Origin: Paraburkholderia acidipaludis NBRC 101816
GTDB lineage: Bacteria > Pseudomonadota > Gammaproteobacteria > Burkholderiales > Burkholderiaceae
Reading direction: 5' to 3'
Assembly (NCBI RefSeq): GCF_000684975.1
Contig: NZ_BAXZ01000028.1
Coordinates: 1-64,000 of the forward strand
DNA: 64,000 bases
Notes under the pieces: generated by a model
The model's input: only the letters and a program-made list of their open reading frames with translations
Told to the model about the DNA's origin: nothing
Database searches by the model: none
Shown here: piece by piece, positions 8,377 to 17,331 of the stretch
How the letters are laid out: every line of letters begins with the position of its first letter
How positions within the stretch are numbered: position 1 is the first letter of the stretch
Program-made: the position numbers and the translations under genes

Positions 8377-9837
8377 ATGGAATTGGCAACCCAGTTGAAA
8401 GATCCGCTGCTGTTTCGGCAAATGGCGTACGTAAGCGGCGAATGGCGCAGCGCGGCGAGCACCGAAACGTTTGAGGTTCGCGATCCCGCAACGGGTGCGC
8501 TTGTCGGCAGCGTTCCCTTGATGGGCGCGATGGAAACCCGCGAGGCGATCGCAGCGGCGAACGCCGCCTGGCCCGCGTGGCGCAAGAAGACTGCGAAAGA
8601 GCGTGCGGCGATTCTGCGCCGATGGTTCGACCTGATGATCCAGCATGCCGACGACCTCGCGCTGATCCTGTCTACGGAGCAGGGTAAATCGCTCGCCGAG
8701 GCGAAGGGCGAAATTGCCTATGCGGCGTCCTTTCTCGAATGGTTCGCCGAGGAAGGCAAGCGCGTGTACGGCGACACGATTCCCGCGCCCGCAAGCGACA
8801 AGCGCATCGTCGTGGTGAAAGAGCCGGTGGGCGTGTGTGCGGCGATTACGCCGTGGAATTTCCCCGCGGCGATGATCACCCGTAAGGTCGGCCCTGCGCT
8901 CGCGGCCGGCTGCACGATCGTCGTCAAGCCAGCCGAGGCAACGCCGTTTTCGGCGCTGGCCATGGCCGTGCTGGCCGAACGGGCCGGCGTGCCCGCGGGC
9001 GTGTTCAGCGTCGTGACCGGCAACCCGAAAGCGATCGGCGGCGAGCTCACGTCGAACCCCATCGTCCGCAAGCTCTCGTTCACCGGCTCGACGCCGGTGG
9101 GGCGCCTGCTGATGAGCCAGTGCGCCTCGACGGTCAAGAAGGTGTCGCTCGAACTGGGCGGCAACGCGCCGTTCATCGTGTTCGACGACGCCGATATCGA
9201 TGCGGCCGTGCAAGGCGCGATCGCATCGAAGTATCGCAACAGCGGGCAGACCTGCGTCTGCACGAACCGGTTCTATGTTCACGAGGCCGTCTACGATCAG
9301 TTCTCCGAAAAGCTTGCTTCGGCGGTCGGTCGGCTGAAGGTGGGGCGCGGCACCGAGCCCGGCGTCGAACAGGGCCCGCTCATCAACGAGGCGGCCGTGC
9401 GGAAAGTCGAAGCGCACATCGCGGATGCGCTCGCGCAGGGCGCATCCGTCGTGACGGGCGGCAAACGTCACGCGCTCGGCCACGGCTTCTTCGAGCCGAC
9501 CGTGCTCAGGGACGTCACGCCGGCAATGAAGGTTGCGAAGGAAGAGACGTTCGGACCCCTCGCGCCGCTGTTCAGGTTCACGCGCGACGACGAGGTGATC
9601 CGGTTCGCAAACGACACCGAATTCGGTCTCGCCGCGTATTTCTACAGTCGCGACATCGGCCGGGTGTGGAAAGTCGCGGAAGCGCTCGAGTACGGGATGG
9701 TGGGCGTGAACACGGGGCTGATCTCGAACGAAGTCGCACCGTTTGGCGGCGTGAAGCAGTCGGGCATGGGTCGCGAAGGTTCGCACTATGGCATCGACGA
9801 CTACGTCGTCATCAAATACCTGTGCATGGCGGTGTGA
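8377..9837 (+). CDS. gabD: NAD(P)-dependent succinate-semialdehyde dehydrogenase
   Basis: ATG 8377 follows CAGGAAAG and gives 486 residues, close to E. coli GabD. An ATG at 8344 would add 11 residues with no family counterpart. Motifs are ITPWNFPAAMITRK (cofactor binding), ELGGNAPFIV (general base Glu) and GQTCVCTNRF with nucleophile Cys-293. The neighbouring Cys-295 matches the redox-switch cysteine known in GabD. The expected reaction is succinate semialdehyde to succinate, feeding the TCA cycle. In this operon it suggests that the degraded compound ends as a four-carbon semialdehyde. Related semialdehydes (glutarate or malonate type) cannot be excluded. Confidence 0.9.
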   Translation: MELATQLKDPLLFRQMAYVSGEWRSAASTETFEVRDPATGALVGSVPLMGAMETREAIAAANAAWPAWRKKTAKERAAILRRWFDLMIQHADDLALILSTEQGKSLAEAKGEIAYAASFLEWFAEEGKRVYGDTIPAPASDKRIVVVKEPVGVCAAITPWNFPAAMITRKVGPALAAGCTIVVKPAEATPFSALAMAVLAERAGVPAGVFSVVTGNPKAIGGELTSNPIVRKLSFTGSTPVGRLLMSQCASTVKKVSLELGGNAPFIVFDDADIDAAVQGAIASKYRNSGQTCVCTNRFYVHEAVYDQFSEKLASAVGRLKVGRGTEPGVEQGPLINEAAVRKVEAHIADALAQGASVVTGGKRHALGHGFFEPTVLRDVTPAMKVAKEETFGPLAPLFRFTRDDEVIRFANDTEFGLAAYFYSRDIGRVWKVAEALEYGMVGVNTGLISNEVAPFGGVKQSGMGREGSHYGIDDYVVIKYLCMAV

Positions 9838-9918
9838 GCGGGGATCGTGGGGAGGGTCGCCGTGCAAGGGGACCCAACCGGCGCGCGGTAGACCAATTCA
9901 ATTATCTTGAAGTCCAAA

Positions 9919-11493
9919 ATGAAAACCATTAGAGACTTGCCCATTGCCAGAAAAATTTCAATCGCGTTTTCGAGCGCGATTTTTGCTTTTATCGTCAGCG
10001 CGGGCATTTGCCTATACAGCGTTCGCGCTATCGACCAGAAGGAAAAGGAAATCGAAGTATCGGAGCAGATACTGCAATTGTTGAAGGACGGTTCGAGCGA
10101 TTACCTCAACATTGTCTGGGCGGTTCTCGCGAACAACCTCAACGGCAAGGCAACGCACCGGCAGTGGATCACCGATCATCGCGGCGACTTCGGTGCCGAG
10201 ATGGCGAGACTGCGCACGATGGACCCAACGTCCGAAGGGGATGCGCTCGCCGGCGAATGCCAGCAGCAATACGACGCGTGGCTAGGCATCGTCGTGGACC
10301 CGCTCGTGGAGATGCGAAAGAAGGTGGATAGCTACGCCGTGAGCGTGAGCGATTTGTCCGCGCTGACCGAAAGTTTCGGATCGTATCTGGGAACCGAAAA
10401 GCTGATTGCGGCAATCGGCAAGCTTGAACATTACGAGCAAGAGCGGGTATTGGCGAACCGCGCGGCACTGGATTCCCTGCGCACGACGATCTACGTGAGC
10501 GTGCTCGTTACCTCGCTGATTGCCGTGCTGGCGTCCATCCTTGCGGGCCGATGGCTTTCGCGCACGATCTCCCGGCCGCTGAAAGAGGCCGTTTCCGTGG
10601 CAACGTGCGTCGCCGAAGGCGATCTGACGAATCGCATCGAGGCGGCCTCGGCGGACGAAACCGGGCAGTTGATGCAGGCGATGCAGGCGATGAACCGGAG
10701 CCTCGGGACGATCGTGGCCGGGGTGCGCTCCGGCGCCGACCGGATTGCTTCGGCCTCCGGCGAGATTGCGGCCGGCAATCTCGATCTCTCCTCGCGCACC
10801 GAAGAGCAGGCGAGCTCGCTGGAGGAAACGGCAGCCAGCATGACGCAATTGACCGAAACCGTGCGCCAGAACGCGGACAACGCCCGCGAGGCCAGCCTGC
10901 TCGCCACGCGCGCATCCGGCATGGCGGATGCCGGCAACGATGCGGTGCATGGCATGGTCGAAACGATCGAACGGATCAGCGGCAGCTCGGACCAGATTTC
11001 GGAAATCACGGGCGTGATCGAAGGGATTGCCTTTCAGACCAACATTCTGGCCTTGAACGCGGCGGTGGAAGCTGCGCGGGCGGGGGACCAGGGGCGCGGT
11101 TTCGCAGTCGTCGCCAATGAGGTGCGCGGGCTTGCGCAGCGCTCGGCAACGGCCGCGCGGGAAATCAAGGAGCTCATCGGCTCGTCGGTGGAGACGATCC
11201 GCAACGGCGCCAGACAGGCGCATGACGCGGGCGGCACGATGACGGAAGTGAAGCTCGCGATCAAACAGGTGGCGGACATCGTGGGGGAAATCGCCGCGGC
11301 CTCCGACGAACAGAGCCGCGGCATCGAGCAGGTCAATCAGGCCGTGAACCTGATGGACAAGGTCACGCAGCAAAACGCGGCGCTCGTCGAGCAGGCTGCC
11401 GCCGCGGCCCAGTCTCTGGAAGATCAGGCGATGGATCTCAAGAATGCGGTGTCGGTGTTCGTTCTCGCCGATCATACCGACTGGCACGCATGA
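9919..11493 (+). CDS. methyl-accepting chemotaxis protein
   Basis: Started at ATG 9919 (an upstream TTG at 9907 is less likely), the protein has 524 residues. It has a membrane segment at about 14-34, a periplasmic four-helix ligand domain of about 150 residues, a second membrane segment near 195-215, a HAMP domain and a long signalling coil. The hairpin tip reads NILALNAAVEAARAGDQGRGFAVVANEVRGLA in part. It would signal to CheA/CheW in response to a periplasmic ligand. It is the last gene of the catabolic operon, 81 bp after gabD, so it may direct the cell toward the operon's own substrate. Confidence 0.9.
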   Translation: MKTIRDLPIARKISIAFSSAIFAFIVSAGICLYSVRAIDQKEKEIEVSEQILQLLKDGSSDYLNIVWAVLANNLNGKATHRQWITDHRGDFGAEMARLRTMDPTSEGDALAGECQQQYDAWLGIVVDPLVEMRKKVDSYAVSVSDLSALTESFGSYLGTEKLIAAIGKLEHYEQERVLANRAALDSLRTTIYVSVLVTSLIAVLASILAGRWLSRTISRPLKEAVSVATCVAEGDLTNRIEAASADETGQLMQAMQAMNRSLGTIVAGVRSGADRIASASGEIAAGNLDLSSRTEEQASSLEETAASMTQLTETVRQNADNAREASLLATRASGMADAGNDAVHGMVETIERISGSSDQISEITGVIEGIAFQTNILALNAAVEAARAGDQGRGFAVVANEVRGLAQRSATAAREIKELIGSSVETIRNGARQAHDAGGTMTEVKLAIKQVADIVGEIAAASDEQSRGIEQVNQAVNLMDKVTQQNAALVEQAAAAAQSLEDQAMDLKNAVSVFVLADHTDWHA

Positions 11494-11542
11494 AGCCCAG
11501 CCGGCTCGTGTTTGACCACGCGCCGGCAATGGATCGCAGTCC

Positions 11543-12955
11543 TTACTCGGAAGCGGCGGCGCCCGCCGGCGCCCGGCTGGGGGCGCGCGAACCGTCGTTC
11601 GGCGCGAGCAGGTAGTAGGCCAGCGCCGTTGCGACGAGGCCGACCATCCACGAGACATCGGCGCCGCCCATCAGCGAGGCCCAGGGGCCGTGAAAGAAGC
11701 TCTCTTCCATGAACGGCACCTGGATCGCAATGCCGAAGACGTAGATCGCGATAGCCTTCACATTGAACGCCCCGTACACGCCGCCGTTGTTGCCGACGAT
11801 CTCGGCAACGAAGTAGCGCCGGTTGTTGATCAGATAGAAGTCGACCAGGTTGATGGCGATCCACGGCGCGAGCACGATGCGCAACGCGAAAATCGCGGTC
11901 AGGAACAAGGCGATGAAGTTGCTGGAAGCCCACAGCGCGGTAATGGTGGACGCCACCAGCAAGACCGCGGATACGACGATGCGAACCCGCCGGCGAGGCA
12001 CCCACGCGGGGCGGAACGTTTGTGCGGCGGTGATGAAGGACAGCACCGCGCCATACAGATTCATGCCGTTATGGCCAATGATGTTGACGAGAAAAAGGAA
12101 GATCAGGACATAGCCGAACAGGCCCGTCTGCGTCCGGATAGCCTGCATCGCGTCGGTGGAATGTCCCGTGCTCACGGCGATTACGCCGAAGATGAACGCG
12201 AAGATCGTGCCCAGCGAAGTGCCGAAGTAGGTGAAGGCGAACGTCTTGCCGAACCCGGTGGACACCGGCAGGTAGCGCGAGTAGTCGGACGTATAAGGTG
12301 CGAAGCTGATTTGCCAGATCGCGCACAGCCCGAACATGGCGAACCAGTTCGAAAGATCGAAATGGCCTTGCTGGAAGGCGTGGGCGTCGAGGTGCGGCGC
12401 CATCAGCAGCAAGCCGATCACGAGCGCGCTGCCCATGAACCACGCGCCGATCTTGTTGAAGCGGTGGATGAAGTGATAGCCGATCACGCCCACCAGCGTC
12501 GCGAGGATAGCGCCCAGCACGGTTGCCAACGGTACGGGAACCGGCGGCGCGGCGGCGTGCAGCGTTTTGCCCGCGAGAATGATGTTCGAAACGAAGAACC
12601 CGAGATAGATGAGCGTGGTGAAGCCCACCACGAGCAGCGACCCATAGCGGCCGAATTGCGCGCGGCTTTGAATCATCTGCGGCACGCCGACGAGCGGCCC
12701 CTGCGCGGAGGTGAGAGCATGAAAGATCGCGCCGAAGAACTGCCCGGCGGCAATGGCGAGTATGGCGCTCACCAGATCCAGGTGGAAGATCAGCACCGAG
12801 GTGGCGCCGGAAATCACGGCCAATGGCGCGACGTTCGTGCAAAACCACAAGGTGAAGAGGTCGACCGGTTTGCCGTGCCGATTCTCCGGGGCAACATACT
12901 CGATCGAATTGCTTTCGATGGTCAGAACGCTGTTATCGTTCGCCGGGTCTTTCAT
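11543..12955 (-). CDS. NCS1 family permease (nucleobase/allantoin/hydantoin type)
   Basis: The protein has about 470 residues with roughly 12 hydrophobic helices. It opens with a soluble tail and then PVDLFTLWFCTNVAPLAV, typical of NCS1 symporters, which carry purines, pyrimidines, allantoin, hydantoins or thiamine with Na+ or H+. Two Met codons lie side by side, and the second has the better spacing from GGAGAC. It is the last gene of the minus operon, about 100 bp after the aldehyde dehydrogenase. A nucleobase-type carrier is the main hint that the pathway substrate is a small nitrogen heterocycle or ureide. Confidence 0.88.
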   Translation of the reverse strand: MKDPANDNSVLTIESNSIEYVAPENRHGKPVDLFTLWFCTNVAPLAVISGATSVLIFHLDLVSAILAIAAGQFFGAIFHALTSAQGPLVGVPQMIQSRAQFGRYGSLLVVGFTTLIYLGFFVSNIILAGKTLHAAAPPVPVPLATVLGAILATLVGVIGYHFIHRFNKIGAWFMGSALVIGLLLMAPHLDAHAFQQGHFDLSNWFAMFGLCAIWQISFAPYTSDYSRYLPVSTGFGKTFAFTYFGTSLGTIFAFIFGVIAVSTGHSTDAMQAIRTQTGLFGYVLIFLFLVNIIGHNGMNLYGAVLSFITAAQTFRPAWVPRRRVRIVVSAVLLVASTITALWASSNFIALFLTAIFALRIVLAPWIAINLVDFYLINNRRYFVAEIVGNNGGVYGAFNVKAIAIYVFGIAIQVPFMEESFFHGPWASLMGGADVSWMVGLVATALAYYLLAPNDGSRAPSRAPAGAAASE

Positions 12956-13056
12956 CATGTCTCCATCTTTATTGCCAGGCTGCGCCTCGCCGCGCGCAGG
13001 GCGGGCGAGGCAGCCTGTACGGCCTTGAATCGATGCGGCAGGTGAACGGATTGCGC

Positions 13057-14526
13057 TCAGCGCATCACGAACGGGTCGCTGATCGGGTCGTCCGACGTGC
13101 GAAGCCACACCGACTTCGTCGTCGTATATTCCAGCGCGGCGCTGAATCCGCCTTCGCGGCCGTGCCCGGAGAGTCCGAAGCCGCCGAACGGCACGAGCGG
13201 CGAGACGGCCCGATAGGTGTTGATCCAGACGATGCCGGAGCGAACCCGCTTCGAAACGCGGTGCGCGCGCGTGAGATTGGTGGTGAAAATGCCCGCTGCA
13301 AGCCCGTAGGCCGTGCTGTTGGCTTTTTCGATCGCTTCCTGTTCGGAGGCGAACGTGTCCACGGAAAGCACCGGCCCGAACAGTTCGGTCGTGATGCTGT
13401 CCGCGTTCGCAACGCCGCTGCAGTCCAGAATCGTGGGCGCGTAGTAATACCCGGGCCGATCGAGTTTCTTTGCACCGGCGAGTACGCTCGCGCCCTGTTG
13501 CACGGAACGCGCGACGACGGACTCGATATGGCGCAATTGCTTCTCGGTACACAGCGGGCCGTATTCCGTCGCCATGTCGTTCGGCGAGCCGACGCGAATG
13601 CGCGACACGCGTTCCACGAGCAACGCAAGGAATTCGTCCTTGACGGATGCCTCGATCAGCAGACGCGAGCCCGCGACGCAGCTTTGACCGCTTGCCGCGA
13701 AAATGGCCGCGACTTGCGCATTCACCGCGCTCTGGATATCGGTATCGGCAAAGACGATGAACGGCGACTTGCCGCCCAGTTCCAGCGAGACCCTGGCGAG
13801 ATTGTTCGCCGTATTCGCGACGATGTGCTTCGCGGTTTGCGGGCCACCCGTGAAAGCCACTTTGTCCACGTTCGGATGGCTGCAGAGCACCGCGCCGCAC
13901 TCCGCGCCGAAGCCCGTGATCACGTTGACGACACCCCGGGGAAAACCGGCCTCGTGCACGAGCCTCGCGAACTCGAGCAGCGGGCCGGGCGCCTCCTCGG
14001 AAGCCTTCAGGACTACCGTGCAACCGGCGGCGAGCGCCGGCCCGAGCTTCACGGCGGAGAGGAACAACTGGCTGTTCCACGGCACGATCGCGGCCACCAC
14101 GCCAACCGGCTGCCGTTCGAGCCAGACCTGCATGTCGGGCTTGTCGACGGGGATGTGGCTGCCTTCGATCTTGTCCGCGATGCCGGCGTAGTAGCGGTAG
14201 TACTCCGCCACATACGCGATCTGGCTGGACGTTTCGCGAATGATCTTGCCGGTATCGTTGGTTTCAATTTCAGCGAGCCGCGGCGCAGCCTTTTCGACGA
14301 GATCGGCGAGCCTGGAGAGCAGCTTGCCCCGGCTCGACGCGGTAAGGCCCGCCCACGCGGGATCGGTCAACGCTCGGCTGGCGGCCTCCACGGCCCGGTT
14401 GACCTCGCCGGTTCGGGCTTCGGGCATCTGCGCCCAGATCTCGCCCGTGGCCGGGTTCAGGCTGCCGAAGGTGGCGGCGCCGGGCTCGAACTGGCCGTCG
14501 ATATACAGCTGAAAATGAAAGCTCAT
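13057..14526 (-). CDS. aldehyde dehydrogenase family protein
   Basis: The protein has 489 residues. Motifs are IVPWNSQLFLSAVK (cofactor site), ELGGKSPFIVF with the general base Glu, and SGQSCVAGSR with nucleophile Cys-283. Length and motifs are full, so it should be an active NAD(P)-dependent enzyme oxidising an aldehyde to an acid. The Asn of the cofactor motif is followed by SQ instead of the usual FP, which is common in several bacterial subfamilies. It follows the luciferase-like monooxygenase by 12 bp and probably oxidises an aldehyde released by ring or chain cleavage. It is clearly distinct from the GabD at 8377. Confidence 0.88.
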   Translation of the reverse strand: MSFHFQLYIDGQFEPGAATFGSLNPATGEIWAQMPEARTGEVNRAVEAASRALTDPAWAGLTASSRGKLLSRLADLVEKAAPRLAEIETNDTGKIIRETSSQIAYVAEYYRYYAGIADKIEGSHIPVDKPDMQVWLERQPVGVVAAIVPWNSQLFLSAVKLGPALAAGCTVVLKASEEAPGPLLEFARLVHEAGFPRGVVNVITGFGAECGAVLCSHPNVDKVAFTGGPQTAKHIVANTANNLARVSLELGGKSPFIVFADTDIQSAVNAQVAAIFAASGQSCVAGSRLLIEASVKDEFLALLVERVSRIRVGSPNDMATEYGPLCTEKQLRHIESVVARSVQQGASVLAGAKKLDRPGYYYAPTILDCSGVANADSITTELFGPVLSVDTFASEQEAIEKANSTAYGLAAGIFTTNLTRAHRVSKRVRSGIVWINTYRAVSPLVPFGGFGLSGHGREGGFSAALEYTTTKSVWLRTSDDPISDPFVMR

Positions 14527-14538
14527 GGCATCACGCCC

Positions 14539-15576
14539 TCACTGAAAAGCCGGCATCACGTCGTGGATCATGCGCTCGAGCGACGCCTTCTTGCGCTCGA
14601 AGCTCATGCCGGTGTCGATCCAGAAGGAGTACTCGTCGAATCCGAGCGCCTCATAGGCCTTCAGGCGGGCGATCACTTCTTCAGGCGTACCGATGACGTT
14701 GTTCTTGCGCATCGCTTCCGGCGTGTAGAACGGATGCGCGGCGATCTCTTCCTGGCTCAATGTCTTGATGAGACCGCGGCTGACCGGACGCTCGTTCTTG
14801 AACCACGCGCCGAAGTAGTTGTAGAAGACGTTCACTTCGTTAGCCGCCACTTGTGCGTCGTCCTCGCTGCTTGCTACGTAGGTGTGGCGCAGCAGCATGA
14901 TCTGCGGGCGCGGCATCTCGCCGTATTTCTCGCACGCCGCGTTGAAGTGGCCCACGAGCTTTTCGACCTCTTCGTCGCCCAGGTGCAGCGGCGTGACCTG
15001 GACGTTGCAGCCGTTGGACACGGCAAATTCATGGCTGTTGGGGTCGCGCGCGGCCACCCAGATAGGGGGATGCGGCTGCTGGAGCGGCATCGGCGAGGAC
15101 GTCGTGGACGGGAACTTCCAGAACTCGCCTTCGTGCGCGTAGTCGCCTTCCCACAGCTTTTTCACCGCGGGAATGAGCTCGCGCATTCTCTGGCCCGCGC
15201 CCCACGCGTCGAGGCCCGGCATCAGGCGTTCATATTCGAACGAGTAGGCGCCTCGCGCGATGCCGAGTTCCAGGCGGCCGTTGGTGATGATGTCGGTCAT
15301 CGCGGCTTCGCCGGCAAGCTTGATGGGGTGCCAGAACGGCGCGATGACCGTGCCGGTGCCGAGTCTCACGCGCTTCGTCTTGTTGGCGAGGTCCGCGAGG
15401 TTGAGGAACGGATTGGGCGCGATCGTGAAGTTCATGCCGTGATGCTCGCCGGTCCAGACGGCGTGCATGCCGCCCCGATCCGCGATCTGGCACAGCTCGA
15501 CCATTTCGTCGTACAACTGCTTTTGACTGGTCTGGTCGGAGACGCGCTCCATATGAACGAAAAGCGAAAAACGCAT
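14539..15576 (-). CDS. LLM-class (luciferase-like) flavin-dependent monooxygenase
   Basis: This 345-residue TIM-barrel protein starts MRFSLFVHMERVSDQTSQ. It contains GEHHGMNFTIAPNP, TGTVIAPFWHPIKLAGEAA and GRLELGIARGAYSFE, all typical of bacterial luciferase-type oxygenases that use reduced FMN from a separate reductase. Two such reductases are encoded here (2257 and 15588). Members of this class open pyrimidine rings (RutA) and pyridine rings (PyrA of actinobacteria), and others attack alkanals or sulfonates. It is probably the key oxygenase of the island; the substrate is inferred from context only. Confidence 0.88.
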   Translation of the reverse strand: MRFSLFVHMERVSDQTSQKQLYDEMVELCQIADRGGMHAVWTGEHHGMNFTIAPNPFLNLADLANKTKRVRLGTGTVIAPFWHPIKLAGEAAMTDIITNGRLELGIARGAYSFEYERLMPGLDAWGAGQRMRELIPAVKKLWEGDYAHEGEFWKFPSTTSSPMPLQQPHPPIWVAARDPNSHEFAVSNGCNVQVTPLHLGDEEVEKLVGHFNAACEKYGEMPRPQIMLLRHTYVASSEDDAQVAANEVNVFYNYFGAWFKNERPVSRGLIKTLSQEEIAAHPFYTPEAMRKNNVIGTPEEVIARLKAYEALGFDEYSFWIDTGMSFERKKASLERMIHDVMPAFQ

Positions 15577-15587
15577 GGGGTAACCTT

Positions 15588-16511
15588 TCAGGAAAGAAGC
15601 GGGCGCACCGTGCCGTTGCTGTGGTCGCCGTAGTACATGCCGTAGCTCTTCAACTGGCTTTCCTTGCGGTAGCGCTCGAGCATGCTGGCCACTGCGCCGT
15701 CCTGGAACCCGTCTTTCCCGATGCTGTCGAGGCTGACGAATTCGCCCGTGGCGGCGGACTCATCCGGTGCACTGCAGAGAAACGAAATGTACTGGTAATG
15801 GGTCTCGGTGTTGTTGTACGCCGCGTAGATGAAGCTTGCCGACGCGTCCGGCTGGTATCGGCTGAAAATCTCGGCCAGCGCCTTGTCGGCGCCTTCCTTG
15901 CCGATCTCTTTCGAAGGCAGACTCCATTTGTTGTCCGCCGTTTGGGTCAGCAGCACCTTGTCGTCGCGCGCGATGATCGCGCTGACGATGACTTTCGGTC
16001 CGGCGATCACTTCGGCCGATACCTTGGCCGGCGTGAAATAGCCGCCGCGGTAGTAGCCGAGGCCCGCATAGCCCGCGGAATGGAACGCCTCGACTTTGCC
16101 GACGATCAGGGCGTGGTCGCCCGCGTCGATCACCGCATGCGTGGTGCAGTCGAACCAGGCGCTGACGTCCTCGATGAGCGGGTTGTGGTTCGCGCTCAGA
16201 TGCCAGCCCAGATTGGCGAAGCGGTCGTCGCTGGGCCGCGCGAAGGTATTGGACAAATCCTTCTGACCCTCCGCAAGGACATTGATGGCGAAGTGCCGCG
16301 TCGTGGAAAACGTCGGATAGTTGCCCGATGTTTTCGCAATGCTTACCAGCAGCAAGGCCGGATCCAGCGACACCGACGTGAACGAATTGGCGGTGAAACC
16401 CAGCGGCTTGCCGTCGTCGCGCGCGGTGGTCACGATCGTGACGCCCGTCATGAACGCGCCGAATGCGTCGCGAAGTTCCCGGGTGTTGAGTTTAGCGGTC
16501 TCGTGGCTCAT
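15588..16511 (-). CDS. flavin reductase with C-terminal degenerate Nudix-like domain (second copy)
   Basis: This 307-residue paralogue of the protein at 2257 has the same two parts. A flavin reductase domain (LRDAFGAFMTGVTIVTT, GFTANSFTSVSLDPAL) is followed by about 140 residues resembling a Nudix fold (VSAIIARDDKVLLTQ, then WSLPSK), with the Nudix box lost. It starts 1 bp after the hydrolase stop and lies 11 bp before the monooxygenase it presumably serves. Conservation of the non-catalytic C-terminal domain in both copies argues for a function such as binding a nucleotide, a partner or a pathway intermediate. Confidence 0.87.
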   Translation of the reverse strand: MSHETAKLNTRELRDAFGAFMTGVTIVTTARDDGKPLGFTANSFTSVSLDPALLLVSIAKTSGNYPTFSTTRHFAINVLAEGQKDLSNTFARPSDDRFANLGWHLSANHNPLIEDVSAWFDCTTHAVIDAGDHALIVGKVEAFHSAGYAGLGYYRGGYFTPAKVSAEVIAGPKVIVSAIIARDDKVLLTQTADNKWSLPSKEIGKEGADKALAEIFSRYQPDASASFIYAAYNNTETHYQYISFLCSAPDESAATGEFVSLDSIGKDGFQDGAVASMLERYRKESQLKSYGMYYGDHSNGTVRPLLS

Positions 16512-16512
16512 T

Positions 16513-17331
16513 TCACACTTCCGACTTCATGGTTTCGACCCGCGGCTCGGTTTGCAACCAGGCGCGCAGAGCGAGATTGACTTCCTGGGGAGCGGTCAGG
16601 TTCGCCATGTGCCGCTCGTTTTCGATCACGACGGCCATCCCGTTGCGGGCGGTGGCGGCCATCTGCCTTGCCATCTCCGGTGTCGAGTTCGGGTCGTCGG
16701 AGCCGGTGAGAACGAGAGCGGGGCAGGCAATCGTGTGCCAGCCGTCGGCGTAGATGTCGTCGCCCTTCGCAAAGGCCGTATAGGCCGTGGCATAGCCCGC
16801 GAGATCGACGGATTTTAGCCAGGACTCGACCTTCTGCGCCGCGGCCCGTTGTGCTTCCTCCGCGTTGAACCAGCGCTTGAGCGGCGTATCCACGTCAATG
16901 GTTCCGGATCGCAGTTCGGCGGCGCGTTGAAGCACCGCTTCGCGCGCCTCTTCCGTGCGCCGATACACACCGTTCAGGACAGCGACACGTTTGACCAGAT
17001 CGGGCCGCGTGACGGCAACGCCAGCAGCGATCAGCGAGCCCATCGAGTGGCCGGCCAGATTGACCGGGCCCGCATCCAGCGCCTCGATGAACGCGATTGC
17101 CCACGCCACGAACTGCGTCAGCCCTGCATTCGCATCGAGCGCATCGCTCTTGCCATGCCCAGGCATATCGACCGAAATCACGCGGAATTCGCGGGACAGC
17201 TCGTCGATTTGCGGATACCACGCGTGCGCCTGCATGCCGACACCGTGAATCAGGACCAGCGGCTCGCCGCTGCCCTGTTCGAGATAGTGCGCGACGCGAT
17301 TAGTTGACAGCTGCAGGGTTCTTGACATCAT
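16513..17331 (-). CDS. alpha/beta hydrolase (second copy)
   Basis: The protein has 272 residues if started at the first of two adjacent Met codons (17331; the second is at 17328). Longer readings run into the AA_synth gene, with which it overlaps by about 30 bp. Motifs are VLIHGVGMQAHAW, the nucleophile elbow AGHSMGSL, the acid in GSDDPNSTPEM and His in ENERHMAN. The same DPNSxPEM and RHM segments occur in the hydrolase at 1413, so the two are paralogues. It probably acts on a ring-opening product in the same pathway, on an ester, amide or C-C bond. Confidence 0.85.
   Translation of the reverse strand: MMSRTLQLSTNRVAHYLEQGSGEPLVLIHGVGMQAHAWYPQIDELSREFRVISVDMPGHGKSDALDANAGLTQFVAWAIAFIEALDAGPVNLAGHSMGSLIAAGVAVTRPDLVKRVAVLNGVYRRTEEAREAVLQRAAELRSGTIDVDTPLKRWFNAEEAQRAAAQKVESWLKSVDLAGYATAYTAFAKGDDIYADGWHTIACPALVLTGSDDPNSTPEMARQMAATARNGMAVVIENERHMANLTAPQEVNLALRAWLQTEPRVETMKSEV

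Noticed and set aside
13033..15633. Long plus-strand open frame across the aldehyde dehydrogenase and monooxygenase region
   Set aside because: It is antisense to two well-recognised enzymes and lacks any protein-like pattern.
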